NCBI GenBank assembly: GCA_002470275.1
Contig: DKNY01000011.1
Span: 26,275-63,999 of the forward strand
Direction: 5' to 3'
Source of the DNA: Gammaproteobacteria bacterium UBA7376
Lineage (GTDB): Bacteria > Pseudomonadota > Gammaproteobacteria > Pseudomonadales > Azotimanducaceae
Length of the DNA: 37,725 nt
The position numbers and the translations under genes were made by a program. Below, one piece after another: positions 1-7,819 of this stretch (positions are counted from its first letter, which is position 1; the number at the start of each line of letters is the position of its first letter). Under the pieces are notes generated by a model. It saw nothing but the letters and a program-made list of their open reading frames with translations, searched no databases and was not told the origin of the DNA.

Positions 1-92
1 CCCCAGGCGTTACCTGGCACCCTGTCCTATGGAGCCCGGACTTTCCTCTCGCCACCGTCAAAATCGGCAACCAGCGACTGCCCAGCTGACTC
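1..92 (-). ncRNA. rnpB: RNase P RNA, 5' part (cut by window edge)
   Basis: This is the catalytic RNA that trims tRNA 5' leaders. Read on the minus strand, the segment carries the highly conserved bacterial RNase P core: GAGGAAAGTCCGGGCTCC-like sequence near 35-55, followed by the AGGGTGCCAGGTAACGCCTGG hairpin region near 4-27. It matches the 5' domain of type A RNase P RNA. The 5' end is set at about 92 from the upstream promoter and by resemblance to the E. coli 5' end. Only about a quarter of the molecule is present; the rest lies before base 1. Location next to rsmI is the same as in Pseudomonas. Confidence 0.93.
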
Positions 93-98
93 CCCTGC

Positions 99-127
99 AG
101 AGTAGGGAGAGTCGCAGCCAAGTACAA
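99..127 (-). promoter_or_regulatory. sigma-70 promoter of rnpB
   Basis: On the minus strand there is a -35 box TTGTAC (122-127), a 17-base spacer and a -10 box TACTCT (99-104). Counting to +1 gives base 92, which coincides with the expected 5' end of RNase P RNA. The promoter sits in the 52-base gap after the rsmI stop codon. Confidence 0.7.
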
Positions 128-144
128 GGCCGGGGTTATCCTGA

Positions 145-987
145 TCAATCGGGGGCTTCGTCCGTAGAAGCGTCCGGTGTTCGCTGTAACGCCAGTCGGT
201 AGGCTTCCTTTTTTCGGATACCACAAATTTGGGCGGTCAGGCGCGCTGCTTGCGCAGGGGCTAGCTCCTTGATCAGGACCGAAAGCACGTGATCGGCCGC
301 GACATCCATAGATAAATCATCGCTGGCTTCCACAATGACCACAAATTCTCCCCGAGGATCATCCGCCAGCTGGTTGAGGATCGACTGGGGAGTGCCGCAA
401 TAGTAGGTTTCATGCCGCTTGGTCATTTCTCGCCCCAGCATCAGGCGCCGAGTCGTCAACTCAGCCAAGTCCTCTACCGCGGCCCGAATTCGGTGGGGCG
501 CCTCTAAGAACACCAGGGCTTCGGGCTGTGCGAGCCAGCGTTCCAGGGCCTGGGAGCGCTGGCTCGCCTTGCTGGGTAGAAAGCCAACATACCGAAAGGG
601 CTGACTGGGTAGGGGGCAGACGCTAAGGGCTGCGGTAATGGAACTCGCGCCAGGAATAGGAACAACCTGCACCCCCGCCTCCCAGGCTTGAACCAGGAGC
701 GGATAACCAGGGTCGTTGAGTAGGGGCGTGCCGGCATCTGATATGAGGGCCACATCCTCACCTGCCACCAACCGACGAACGAGTAGCGGGCTGACCCGAT
801 CTTCGTTGTGCTCATGCAGGCTTAAAATCTCACAGCTATGATGGCCGATATGCTGCACCAGCACCCTGGAGCGTCTGGTATCCTCTGCTGCAATGACGTT
901 TACCTGCTTAAGGACATCGATACCACGCTGGGTAATATCTCCCAGGTTTCCAATCGGTGTGGCGACCACGAAGAGTGTTCCTGACAT
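145..987 (-). CDS. rsmI: 16S rRNA (cytidine(1402)-2'-O)-methyltransferase RsmI
   Basis: RsmI methylates the ribose of C1402 in the decoding centre of 16S rRNA, using S-adenosylmethionine. The 280-residue protein begins with the family signature GTLFVVATPIGNLGDIT and has the SDAGTP loop and PGASS motif of the tetrapyrrole-methylase fold; length is normal for the family. I chose the ATG at 987 because homologues begin just before GTLF; an in-frame ATG at 999 would add MRLH. The start codon overlaps that of the divergent lpoA, so its promoter and ribosome site must lie inside the other gene. The identity is firm; only the exact start is open. Confidence 0.95.
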   Translation of the reverse strand: MSGTLFVVATPIGNLGDITQRGIDVLKQVNVIAAEDTRRSRVLVQHIGHHSCEILSLHEHNEDRVSPLLVRRLVAGEDVALISDAGTPLLNDPGYPLLVQAWEAGVQVVPIPGASSITAALSVCPLPSQPFRYVGFLPSKASQRSQALERWLAQPEALVFLEAPHRIRAAVEDLAELTTRRLMLGREMTKRHETYYCGTPQSILNQLADDPRGEFVVIVEASDDLSMDVAADHVLSVLIKELAPAQAARLTAQICGIRKKEAYRLALQRTPDASTDEAPD

Positions 988-2881
988 GTGCAATCGCATC
1001 CTTATTCTTGCCCTCTGTAGTTTGGCCGTGAATGGCTGTCAAAGCACGCCCCCAGAGCGATCTGTTGCGCCCGGGGCGTCAGCAACGACCCCGGTCTCCC
1101 AACGGGTGCCGTCACAGCCAACCCTAGACCTCGCACCCCTGGAGATCGCCAAGCTACCCCAAGAGACTCAGAGGTTTGGGATTGGCATCAATCAGGCCAT
1201 AGAGCTGGTCAACGAAGAACAGCATGAGGAGTCGCTCCTGCTGCTCCAGGCACTTGGGCCGCTGCCGGCAAACCAAGCGCTTGCCAATGCCCTGCATCGA
1301 ACCCTGGGCGAGATACTGATTCGCACCGGTAACCCCGTGGCAGCGATAGAGGTCATGGAAAAGATAACGGACCCCAATCTGCTAGAGCGCAAGCGATTGG
1401 CCCAGCTTTGCGTCCAGCATGATCAGGCCTCTTGCGCGAGCCAGCAGCTCATCGCAGCCCAGGCCATGGGCACAACCCTGGACCAAGAGACGCAAGATTT
1501 GATCTGGCGCGCCTTGATGCAGGCAGTAGACCCTCCCGCAATGGAAGGTAGCATCGCAGAGGGTTGGCTCCTACTGAGACAGCGTCTGCGACAGGCAGGC
1601 TCTGTTCAGATGACGCGCGCAGCGCTGGCCCAGTGGCGAAAGGCGCATCCCCGACATCCAGCCAACCTGATGCTGCCATCACAGCTGGGCCTCCTGGCTT
1701 TCTACCAGCCCCCTAAGATTGGCGTGATGTTACCCGTGAGCGGCAGTCTGCAGAACATCGGCTTATCCGTTCGTGGCGGCTTTATGAGCGGATACTTCGC
1801 CGACCTGGCGCGAGCAGAGGATCAGGCGCTAACCGCTGCCGATACCCAACCCAACCGATTAGTAACGAGCCGAACACCCGACGGAGGGGGGTACGAGGAA
1901 CCCCCATTGGAACCGGTGGACGTTGTGTTTTTCGACACTGAATCATCGGATTTGCGGCAAATTATGCAGGCGGCCCGCAGCCAGTCGGTGGACCTACTGA
2001 TCGGGCCCTTGCTCAAAACTCGAGTAGTAGAATCTGCGAGAAGCGCCGCTGAAGATCCCATCACGCAGCTGATGCTGAACTACATCGAGGGACCCGCGAA
2101 CCCGGCGGATCAGACGGGGCAGGGGTTAAAACGCTTTCAGCTTGGCACCGCAATTGAGGACGAGACCAATACCTTGGTGAATCTTCTGAACCAGGCGGGA
2201 CATCAGCGCCTCTTAGTGGTCGTGGGTTCTGCAAGTTGGGCCCGGCGGGCGCTTTTCGGCCTGCGCAGCCAGTGGCAGGGTGAGATTGTGGTCGCCGAGT
2301 TTGACGCCACCAAGAACATCACTGAATCCGTGGGCCGAGCCATGGATGTGGAGGCAAGCAAGGCGCGTCACCAAGACATCATCGCCCTGATCGGCGAGAG
2401 TACCGAGTTTTTGCCCCGAGCCCGAAGGGACTTTGATGCCGTGGTCGCGTTAACACGACCGAACGAAACCCTGGGCCTCGTGCCTGCGCTTAAGTTTCAC
2501 TTTGCTGACCAGATGCCGGCCTATGTCGGCTCTCAGGCCATTCGGGGTATCGACAAAACGGCCCTCGCGGGCTTCACCGCCCTGGAGATGCCTATCCTGG
2601 CAGCCGCTAACGGGCCGTCTGCGGTGCTGAACGATACCTACGCGCTCTCGGATAATCCGCTGGCGGAACTCTATGCCCTGGGTCTCGACGCCTACCAGCT
2701 TGGCACTTGGCTTTCTTGGTTGGAGCAAAATCCCACCGCCCGCGCCGAACTGGGCACCATTGCTATAGATGGGGCGACCGGGCAGCTGCGCTTGACGCCC
2801 TCGGGCCGAGTACAGCGCACCCCAACCCGCACGCGTATCGACTATCGCGGTAACCTGCGGGCGCTTTCCCGCTCGCCCTAG
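986..2881 (+). CDS. lpoA: Penicillin-binding protein activator LpoA (outer-membrane lipoprotein)
   Basis: LpoA is an outer-membrane lipoprotein that reaches through the periplasm to stimulate the peptidoglycan synthase PBP1A. The 631-residue product starts with a very short signal peptide (MCNRILILALCSLAVNGC) with the likely lipidated cysteine at 18; Asn at -2 is unusual for a lipobox. A TPR-like helical N-terminal region (about 60-265) is followed by a periplasmic-binding-protein fold starting near PPKIGVMLPVSG (about 245-600), as in the LppC/LpoA family. An upstream in-frame ATG at 893 was not used because it would bury the signal peptide. It heads lpoA-yraN-dolP, with yraN starting 3 bases after its stop. 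Confidence 0.93.
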   Translation: MCNRILILALCSLAVNGCQSTPPERSVAPGASATTPVSQRVPSQPTLDLAPLEIAKLPQETQRFGIGINQAIELVNEEQHEESLLLLQALGPLPANQALANALHRTLGEILIRTGNPVAAIEVMEKITDPNLLERKRLAQLCVQHDQASCASQQLIAAQAMGTTLDQETQDLIWRALMQAVDPPAMEGSIAEGWLLLRQRLRQAGSVQMTRAALAQWRKAHPRHPANLMLPSQLGLLAFYQPPKIGVMLPVSGSLQNIGLSVRGGFMSGYFADLARAEDQALTAADTQPNRLVTSRTPDGGGYEEPPLEPVDVVFFDTESSDLRQIMQAARSQSVDLLIGPLLKTRVVESARSAAEDPITQLMLNYIEGPANPADQTGQGLKRFQLGTAIEDETNTLVNLLNQAGHQRLLVVVGSASWARRALFGLRSQWQGEIVVAEFDATKNITESVGRAMDVEASKARHQDIIALIGESTEFLPRARRDFDAVVALTRPNETLGLVPALKFHFADQMPAYVGSQAIRGIDKTALAGFTALEMPILAAANGPSAVLNDTYALSDNPLAELYALGLDAYQLGTWLSWLEQNPTARAELGTIAIDGATGQLRLTPSGRVQRTPTRTRIDYRGNLRALSRSP

Positions 2882-2884
2882 GCC

Positions 2885-3250
2885 GTGGATCCAACCTATG
2901 TGGGTCACCTGATGGAGAGCGGGGCAAAGCTGTTCCTAATGGCCCATGGTCTTTCCTTCCTTGAGCGCAATTATCGTTGCCAAGCAGGAGAGATTGATCT
3001 GATCATGCGGCATACCGTCGACGGGCATCAGCAGCTGGTATTTGTTGAAGTTCGCTTCCGACGTTCTACCGCCCATGGCCATCCCAATGAAACCGTTGGC
3101 GCCGATAAGAGGAATAGAATACGACGCACGGCCGAGTACTATCTGATGTCCCACCCAGGCCTTCGATTCATGACGATGAGATTTGACCTAATAGCCATAT
3201 GTTGGCGAAACTACCCGCGTATTTCTTGGCTGCAGGGCGCATTTGAATGA
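2885..3250 (+). CDS. yraN: YraN family (UPF0102) nuclease-like protein
   Basis: This 121-residue protein belongs to the UPF0102/YraN family, which has a Holliday-junction-resolvase-like restriction-endonuclease fold and no firmly assigned function. The catalytic-type residues of the fold are visible: GEIDLIM near residue 40 and VFVEVRFR near 60, then the RFDLIAI strand. The start is a GTG at 2885, chosen because family members contain a conserved Gly-Glu-like helix before the N-R-C region that would be lost from the ATG at 2912. It follows lpoA by 3 bases and overlaps dolP by 4 bases (ATGA). In relatives a diaA/gmhA-type gene usually stands between yraN and dolP; here it is absent. Confidence 0.88.
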   Translation: MDPTYVGHLMESGAKLFLMAHGLSFLERNYRCQAGEIDLIMRHTVDGHQQLVFVEVRFRRSTAHGHPNETVGADKRNRIRRTAEYYLMSHPGLRFMTMRFDLIAICWRNYPRISWLQGAFE

Positions 3251-3837
3251 TCAACAGAGCAACCTTGACGGCATCTAGAGTTCGACTCTGCGCCAGCTTG
3301 CTATTCGTCTTTGCTGGCGGCCTGGCTGGGTGTACCAATAATCCTGAGTCTCAAAGAACACCGGGCACGCTGATTGACGATACGGCTCTAGGCTTTGTTA
3401 TCGAGAGAGAGATTCGCGCCTCGGACGAGGGATATGAAGGCGCCCACCTTAGCGTGACGGTTTTCGATGGCTTGGTCTTGTTACTGGGCCAGGTGCCTAC
3501 CGAGGCGCTGCGCGCAAATGCTGTTCGGGTCACCGAGAGCCTTTACAAGGTCGACCCAGGCAATGTTCATAACCACCTTTCCGTAGACGGGCCTATTTCT
3601 ATGCTGGCGAGGACCAACGACAGCGTTCTGACCACCAAGGTCAAGGCGCGTTTGCTGGTCGCGGCGAATGTTCCGGGCGGTAAGATTAAGGTCAAAACTG
3701 AAAACGGCATCATCTATCTGTTGGGGCGGGTCACGCGAGAAGAGGCCGAACAGGCCGCTTTGGAGACCCAGAAGGCATTTGGCGTTCGGCAGATTATTAA
3801 AGTTTTTGACTACCTGGACGGTCCAGAGCCGACTTAG
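3247..3837 (+). CDS. dolP: BON-domain outer-membrane lipoprotein DolP (YraP)
   Basis: DolP is a lipoprotein of two BON domains that binds anionic phospholipids and supports outer-membrane integrity and BAM function. The 196-residue sequence has a lipoprotein signal with lipobox LAGC (Cys29), a first BON domain (about 45-113, containing VTVFDGLVLLLGQVP) and a second (about 121-190, containing VKTENGIIYLLGRVT). It overlaps the yraN stop by ATGA and ends 9 bases before the convergent sspB stop, leaving no room for a conventional terminator. Identity is supported both by domain layout and by position. Confidence 0.92.
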   Translation: MINRATLTASRVRLCASLLFVFAGGLAGCTNNPESQRTPGTLIDDTALGFVIEREIRASDEGYEGAHLSVTVFDGLVLLLGQVPTEALRANAVRVTESLYKVDPGNVHNHLSVDGPISMLARTNDSVLTTKVKARLLVAANVPGGKIKVKTENGIIYLLGRVTREEAEQAALETQKAFGVRQIIKVFDYLDGPEPT

Positions 3838-3846
3838 GGACGCGCG

Positions 3847-4287
3847 CTATACCAGACGTAGAGAGGGCTTGCCCTTTGTCGGTGGGTCGCCGTCAGGATC
3901 GTCTTCGCTGTTCTCGCCGCTCTTAACTTGTGCGCTTCGTTGATCGATGGCCTCGCGAGCCTGCTCTCCGTTCAAGAGGTCCTCATCTTCAAAGGCCAGC
4001 CCCTGTCCGGTATCTCTACAGTAAATGGCGCGAATGCTCGCTATGGGCAGAGAGACCTCAAAGCCGCGCCCGCCAAAACGGCCGTTGAACATGATGAAGT
4101 CGTCTCCCAGGTGGAGGTCTCTGACGGCCTGGGGGGAGATATTGAGCACCATCTGCCCATCCTTGACGTGCTCCATAGGAACGATGACACCGGGCACCTC
4201 TGCATCGACTAAGATGTTGGGGACTTCTCCGCTGTCGACGATCCAATCATAAAGAGCCCTTAACAAATAAGGGCGGCGAGCCTTCAC
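3847..4287 (-). CDS. sspB: ClpXP specificity-enhancing factor SspB
   Basis: SspB tethers ssrA-tagged stalled-translation products to the ClpXP protease. The 146-residue protein starts RRPYLLRALYDWIVDSGE, typical of the family, and contains the LNISPQAV and FNGRFGG stretches of the tag-binding domain (about 1-110). A disordered acidic linker leads to a C-terminal GKPSLRLV, matching the ClpX-binding XB module. The start is GTG, overlapping the sspA stop as GTGA, so translation is probably coupled to sspA. It lies downstream in the same minus-strand series as petABC-sspA. Confidence 0.95.
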   Translation of the reverse strand: MKARRPYLLRALYDWIVDSGEVPNILVDAEVPGVIVPMEHVKDGQMVLNISPQAVRDLHLGDDFIMFNGRFGGRGFEVSLPIASIRAIYCRDTGQGLAFEDEDLLNGEQAREAIDQRSAQVKSGENSEDDPDGDPPTKGKPSLRLV

Positions 4288-4916
4288 TCACGCATCTCCA
4301 TTTCTGCCTCTGTGAGACTTGCTCGGAAGGCATCCCTTTCAAAAATCGCATGCATATATTTATGCAGCGCGCGGGTGGACTTCTCGGGCAGAGCAATCCC
4401 CACTTCTTTAAGACGCCAAAATATCGGCGCGACGCAGCAATCCACCAAGGAGAGCTCCTCATTCATAAAGAAGGGCTTTTCAGAAAAGATCGGCGAGATT
4501 GCGATGATGCTCTCCCGAAGCTCCTTACGGGCCTTGGTTAGAACGGTCTCTCGGCCCTTACCAGCCATTAACAAGTCAAGGCGCGTACTCCACTCCTTCT
4601 CTACCCGCGTAATCCACAGTCGCGATAGTGCTCGCTGCACAGGATAGACGGGAAGCAGAGGTGGGTGAGGAAATCGCTCGTCCAGATACTCCATGATGAC
4701 ATTCGCTTCATAGAGTACGAGATCACGATCCGCGAGCGTCGGCATGGTGCCATAGGGGTTCAGTTCGGCCAGGTCCTCAGGCTCCTTTCCAGGAACCACG
4801 TCGACTAAGTCTGCGGTTACCCCCTTTTCCGCCAGCACCATACGTACTCGGTGGGAGTAATGGTCGCGCGCATTGGAAAATAGCGTCATGGCTGAACGCT
4901 TGGTCACTATACTCAT
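4284..4916 (-). CDS. sspA: Stringent starvation protein A (GST-fold RNA polymerase factor)
   Basis: SspA is a glutathione-S-transferase-fold protein that binds RNA polymerase and alters transcription during starvation and acid stress. The 210-residue sequence shows the conserved KRSAMTLFS start, LAEKGV, MEYLDERFPHPPLLPVYP and SLTEAEMEMRE end that mark SspA rather than an enzymatic GST. A GAGG ribosome site lies 9 bases upstream of the ATG. It follows petC by 50 bases and overlaps sspB. The petABC-sspA-sspB order is standard in pseudomonads. Confidence 0.96.
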   Translation of the reverse strand: MSIVTKRSAMTLFSNARDHYSHRVRMVLAEKGVTADLVDVVPGKEPEDLAELNPYGTMPTLADRDLVLYEANVIMEYLDERFPHPPLLPVYPVQRALSRLWITRVEKEWSTRLDLLMAGKGRETVLTKARKELRESIIAISPIFSEKPFFMNEELSLVDCCVAPIFWRLKEVGIALPEKSTRALHKYMHAIFERDAFRASLTEAEMEMRE

Positions 4917-4966
4917 CTAGCAATACATCCTCTTTTTCGAGGCCATTCAACGCTCGTTTCCGAACC

Positions 4967-5689
4967 TTAGTGGCCGCCTACGTCTTTCCAATACTCTCGA
5001 TTGAGTAGGTAGGTAAAACACCCGAGAATGATGAGAAATAATAAAACGTAGATTCCAATACGCTGACGATCAAGGCGCGAGGGCTCACTGACGTAGTATA
5101 GGAAGTTAGTTAGATCATAGGTCGCCGACTTGAATTCTTCAGTCGTCATCGTCCCCGTCCCATTGTCCACCGCGAGGTGGTCGCAATGTCCCTCTGCACA
5201 GACCTCTCTCTGTACGCCTTGAAGCTCCAGCAATACGTTGGGCATACCAACGTTTGCGAAGACCTTATTGTTCACACCGAGGGGTCGGTCCTCATCCACA
5301 TAAAAGGTGTTGAGGTAGTTATAAACCCACTCGGGGCTCCGAACCCGTGTCACCATCGTCAAATCTGGGGGCGACGCACCAAACCAATCCTTGGACGCAG
5401 CTCGGGGCATCGCGTTCGTAATGAGACCCCCTATTTTTTGGCCGGTAAAGACTAGGTTTTTTAGAGCAATGTCGTGAGGAATAGCCAAGTCGTCAGCTGT
5501 TCTCTCGTACCGCTGAAACTGCAGCGAGTGACAGCCCAAGCAGTAGTTCGCATAAAGTTTAAAGCCGTTCTGCAGGCTCGGCATGTTCTGGAGATCGCCT
5601 TTGAAGGACTCCATGGGCCAGGTCGACGCGCTGGCGGCCCAAGCAGGCCCCTGGCAAACAAGTAGCAGTACAAGCAGAAGCTTCTTCAT
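4967..5689 (-). CDS. petC: Ubiquinol-cytochrome c reductase cytochrome c1 subunit
   Basis: Cytochrome c1 passes electrons from the Rieske centre to soluble cytochrome c in the bc1 complex. The 240-residue precursor has a signal peptide (cleavage likely after AWA, residue 18), the covalent heme site CLGCH (50-54), a probable axial Met149 in GMPN, and a C-terminal membrane anchor at about 211-229. A Cys pair (164 and 169, CAEGHC) may form a disulfide; this is inference. The start codon overlaps the petB stop by ATGA, so the two are translationally coupled. It is the last gene of the bc1 operon and may be cotranscribed with sspA. Confidence 0.96.
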   Translation of the reverse strand: MKKLLLVLLLVCQGPAWAASASTWPMESFKGDLQNMPSLQNGFKLYANYCLGCHSLQFQRYERTADDLAIPHDIALKNLVFTGQKIGGLITNAMPRAASKDWFGASPPDLTMVTRVRSPEWVYNYLNTFYVDEDRPLGVNNKVFANVGMPNVLLELQGVQREVCAEGHCDHLAVDNGTGTMTTEEFKSATYDLTNFLYYVSEPSRLDRQRIGIYVLLFLIILGCFTYLLNREYWKDVGGH

Positions 5690-6951
5690 CCGGTCACCCT
5701 CTCCGGTTCAGGTTTCGTTTGCTCAACCCGCGTGTACCAGGGCATCAGCACAAAGTAGGCAAAATAAATTGCGGTGCATATCTGTGCGGCGATGGTCCCC
5801 GCCTTGGAAGGCGCCTGGGTCCCGAGGTAGCCGAGAATGAAAAAGCTGATCACGAACATCGTGAGCATGGCCTTGGACAATCTACCCTTGTAGCGGATCG
5901 ACTTGACCGGGCTTCGGTCCAGCCAGGGTAGCACTGCCGGGATAACGATCGCGCCTACCATCACGACGAAGCCCCAGAACTTCGCAGGCAATCCTAGGAA
6001 GGGGTAAGTGGCTGCACGGAGCATGGCGTAGAAGGGCGTGTAATACCAAACCGGCGCGATGTGATCCGGTGTCTTCAGTGGATCCGCCATTTCAAAATTT
6101 GGTTTTTCTAGGAAATAGCCGCCCATTTCAGGGGCGAAGAAGACCACTGCACAAAAGATGAATAAGAAGACCACCGTCGCATGAATGTCATGGATCGTGA
6201 TGTAAGGGTGAAAGGCGATGCCGTCCAGGGGAACGCCATTTTCGTCTTTGTTCTTCTTAATCTCGATCCCGTCGGGATTGTTTGACCCCACGTGATGCAG
6301 AGCGACGATGTGAACAAAAACAAGCATCACTAGCACAAGCGGCAAAGCAATGACATGCAGCGCAAAGAACCGATTAAGCGTGGTTTCCGACATCAGGAAA
6401 TCACCTCGGATCCACTCCATTAAATCCGGCCCGATAACTGGAATTGCGCCAAAGAGCGAAACAATGACCTGAGCGCCCCAGTAAGACATGTTGCCCCAAG
6501 GCAGCAGGTAGCCGAGGAAGCCCTCTGCCATCAGGGCAATAAAGATCGCCATTCCAATGAGCCACAGCAGCTCTCTGGGCCCCCGATAGGATCCGTAGGC
6601 CAGCGCTCGATACATGTGCGCGTAGACGACAATAAAGAAAAATGACGCGCCGGTAGAGTGGAGGTAGCGAATCAGCCAGCCATACTCCACGTCTCTCATA
6701 ATGTACTCAACCGAGGCAAAGGCGCCGGCGCCGCTTGGGACGTAATTCATAGTCAACCAGAGCCCGGAAAGGAGCTGCATGATCAGTACGATCATGGACA
6801 ACCATCCGAAGTAATACCAAAAGTTTACATTTTTCGGCGCGTAGTACTTTGAAGCATGATATTCAATGGTTTCCGTAGCGGGGAAACGAGCATCTATCCA
6901 GTTCATCAATCCAGTCCCGGACTGGGACTCTTGAGGCTTCGTCTTTTCCAT
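5686..6951 (-). CDS. petB: Ubiquinol-cytochrome c reductase cytochrome b subunit
   Basis: Cytochrome b is the membrane core of complex III and carries both b hemes and the quinol sites. The 421-residue protein has heme-ligand histidines at 98 and 112 in helix B and 199 and 214 in helix D. The second pair is separated by 14 residues, as in gamma- and betaproteobacterial relatives. The usual PEWY motif of the quinol-oxidation site reads PVWY here (300-303), a substitution I recall from this lineage. Eight or more hydrophobic segments are visible. The start is the ATG at 6951, 13 bases after the petA stop. Confidence 0.97.
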   Translation of the reverse strand: MEKTKPQESQSGTGLMNWIDARFPATETIEYHASKYYAPKNVNFWYYFGWLSMIVLIMQLLSGLWLTMNYVPSGAGAFASVEYIMRDVEYGWLIRYLHSTGASFFFIVVYAHMYRALAYGSYRGPRELLWLIGMAIFIALMAEGFLGYLLPWGNMSYWGAQVIVSLFGAIPVIGPDLMEWIRGDFLMSETTLNRFFALHVIALPLVLVMLVFVHIVALHHVGSNNPDGIEIKKNKDENGVPLDGIAFHPYITIHDIHATVVFLFIFCAVVFFAPEMGGYFLEKPNFEMADPLKTPDHIAPVWYYTPFYAMLRAATYPFLGLPAKFWGFVVMVGAIVIPAVLPWLDRSPVKSIRYKGRLSKAMLTMFVISFFILGYLGTQAPSKAGTIAAQICTAIYFAYFVLMPWYTRVEQTKPEPERVTG

Positions 6952-6964
6952 TTAGCGATACACC

Positions 6965-7576
6965 TTAGCCAATAATAATTACGGAGTCAGATTCAAACCT
7001 GTAGGGAGGAACCTCCAAATTATCTGGAGCCGGAACCCCCTTGACCACTCGACCCGCCAGATCAAATTTCGATCCGTGGCAGGGGCAGAAGAATCCGCCC
7101 TGGCCGGTGTCTTCAAAATTGTTGCTAACGACATGCTTCGGCGAGCAGCCGAGATGCGTGCAGATGCCCAGGTAGACGCCAATCTCGGGACGCTCTGAGC
7201 GCCAAGCGTTGGCTGCAAAATCGGGCTGTTGCTCGGGATTCACCGAATCGGGGTCCGCCAGTTCCGCGGTATCCACTTTCAGCGCGTCAATGGTTGCCTT
7301 ATCTCGTGCAACGATAAAAATGGGCTTCCCTCTCCAGGCGACAATGGGACTCAGCATTTCGCCTGGGGCAAGCTTAGAAACGTCCACCCTCACCGGGGCG
7401 CCCAGGGCCCGAGCTTTAGCGCTAGGCGTCCAATACATAACAAAGGGCCAAGCGGCCCCCACCGCGCCTACAGCACCGACTGCCGATGTGGCTTGAATCA
7501 AAAAATAGCGTCGGCTTGAGCTAGCCGCTTCCCCAGCCTCTTGAGAGGCGTCCCTGACTACATCGCCATCACTCAC
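6965..7576 (-). CDS. petA: Ubiquinol-cytochrome c reductase Rieske iron-sulfur subunit
   Basis: This subunit carries the high-potential [2Fe-2S] cluster that takes the first electron from ubiquinol. The 203-residue protein has a twin-arginine N-terminus (SRRYFL, Arg22-Arg23) followed by a hydrophobic stretch, consistent with Tat export and retention as a membrane anchor. Cluster motifs are CTHLGC (139-144) and CPCHGS (164-169), providing two Cys, two His and the disulfide pair. It is first in petA-petB-petC; a candidate extended -10 promoter lies about 170 bases upstream. Confidence 0.97.
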   Translation of the reverse strand: MSDGDVVRDASQEAGEAASSSRRYFLIQATSAVGAVGAVGAAWPFVMYWTPSAKARALGAPVRVDVSKLAPGEMLSPIVAWRGKPIFIVARDKATIDALKVDTAELADPDSVNPEQQPDFAANAWRSERPEIGVYLGICTHLGCSPKHVVSNNFEDTGQGGFFCPCHGSKFDLAGRVVKGVPAPDNLEVPPYRFESDSVIIIG

Positions 7577-7653
7577 GACGTTTCGCTCCCTTAAATTGCC
7601 AATAACCGTATATTGAATGAACGCGTATGGGGGGCGGAACCGCTAGTTGGGTC

Positions 7654-7677
7654 AGGCTTCGGAAAAACCCCTAGCCT
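7654..7677 (-). repeat. Imperfect inverted repeat in the petA leader
   Basis: The arms AGGCT and AGCCT enclose a partly complementary G-rich/C-rich centre (AGGGG...CC around TTTTT). It lies in the 240-base gap between rpsI and petA, downstream of the candidate petA promoter, so it would be transcribed in the leader. No T-run follows on the minus strand, so it does not look like a terminator. The rest of the gap (7577-7653 and 7678-7745) shows nothing I can name. Confidence 0.35.
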
Positions 7678-7745
7678 GTCTCAGCGGTGTGTTGTCAGCA
7701 GCAGCGGTACCTTTCCTGCCACCTTGCTCTGCCCCGAGCGAGGGA

Positions 7746-7754
7746 ATTTTAGCA
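7746..7754 (-). promoter_or_regulatory. Candidate extended -10 promoter for petABC
   Basis: On the minus strand the sequence TGCTAAAAT forms an extended -10 element (TGN plus TAAAAT). There is no good -35 hexamer at 16-18 bases, which is tolerated with an extended -10. It is the best promoter-like site in the rpsI-petA gap and would give a leader of roughly 160 bases. Confidence 0.4.
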
Positions 7755-7795
7755 CAAAGGTCGTCGCGGAGACGAATTCCTCGGCACCTAGGTCT

Positions 7796-7819
7796 AAATA
7801 AAGTAGTCGTAAAAGACTA
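7796..7819 (-). terminator. Weak terminator-like hairpin overlapping the rpsI stop
   Basis: The minus strand reads TAGTC-TTTTAC-GACTA followed by CTTTATTT. The five-base stem includes the rpsI TAG stop codon. The stem is short, so it may only partly terminate rplM-rpsI transcription before petABC. Confidence 0.35.

Noticed and set aside
893..985. Upstream extension of lpoA from an ATG at 893
   Set aside because: It would put 31 residues before the lipoprotein signal peptide and run antisense through the start of rsmI.
3668..3943. Many antisense or alternate-frame open frames, for example 3668-3943 and 27264-27482
   Set aside because: They lie wholly or mostly inside strongly identified genes and have shadow-type composition (Arg, Pro, Ser rich).
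4917..4966. CCTC-GAAAAA-GAGG hairpin between petC and sspA as a terminator
   Set aside because: The stem is four bases with no T-run, and the GAGG arm serves as the sspA ribosome site.
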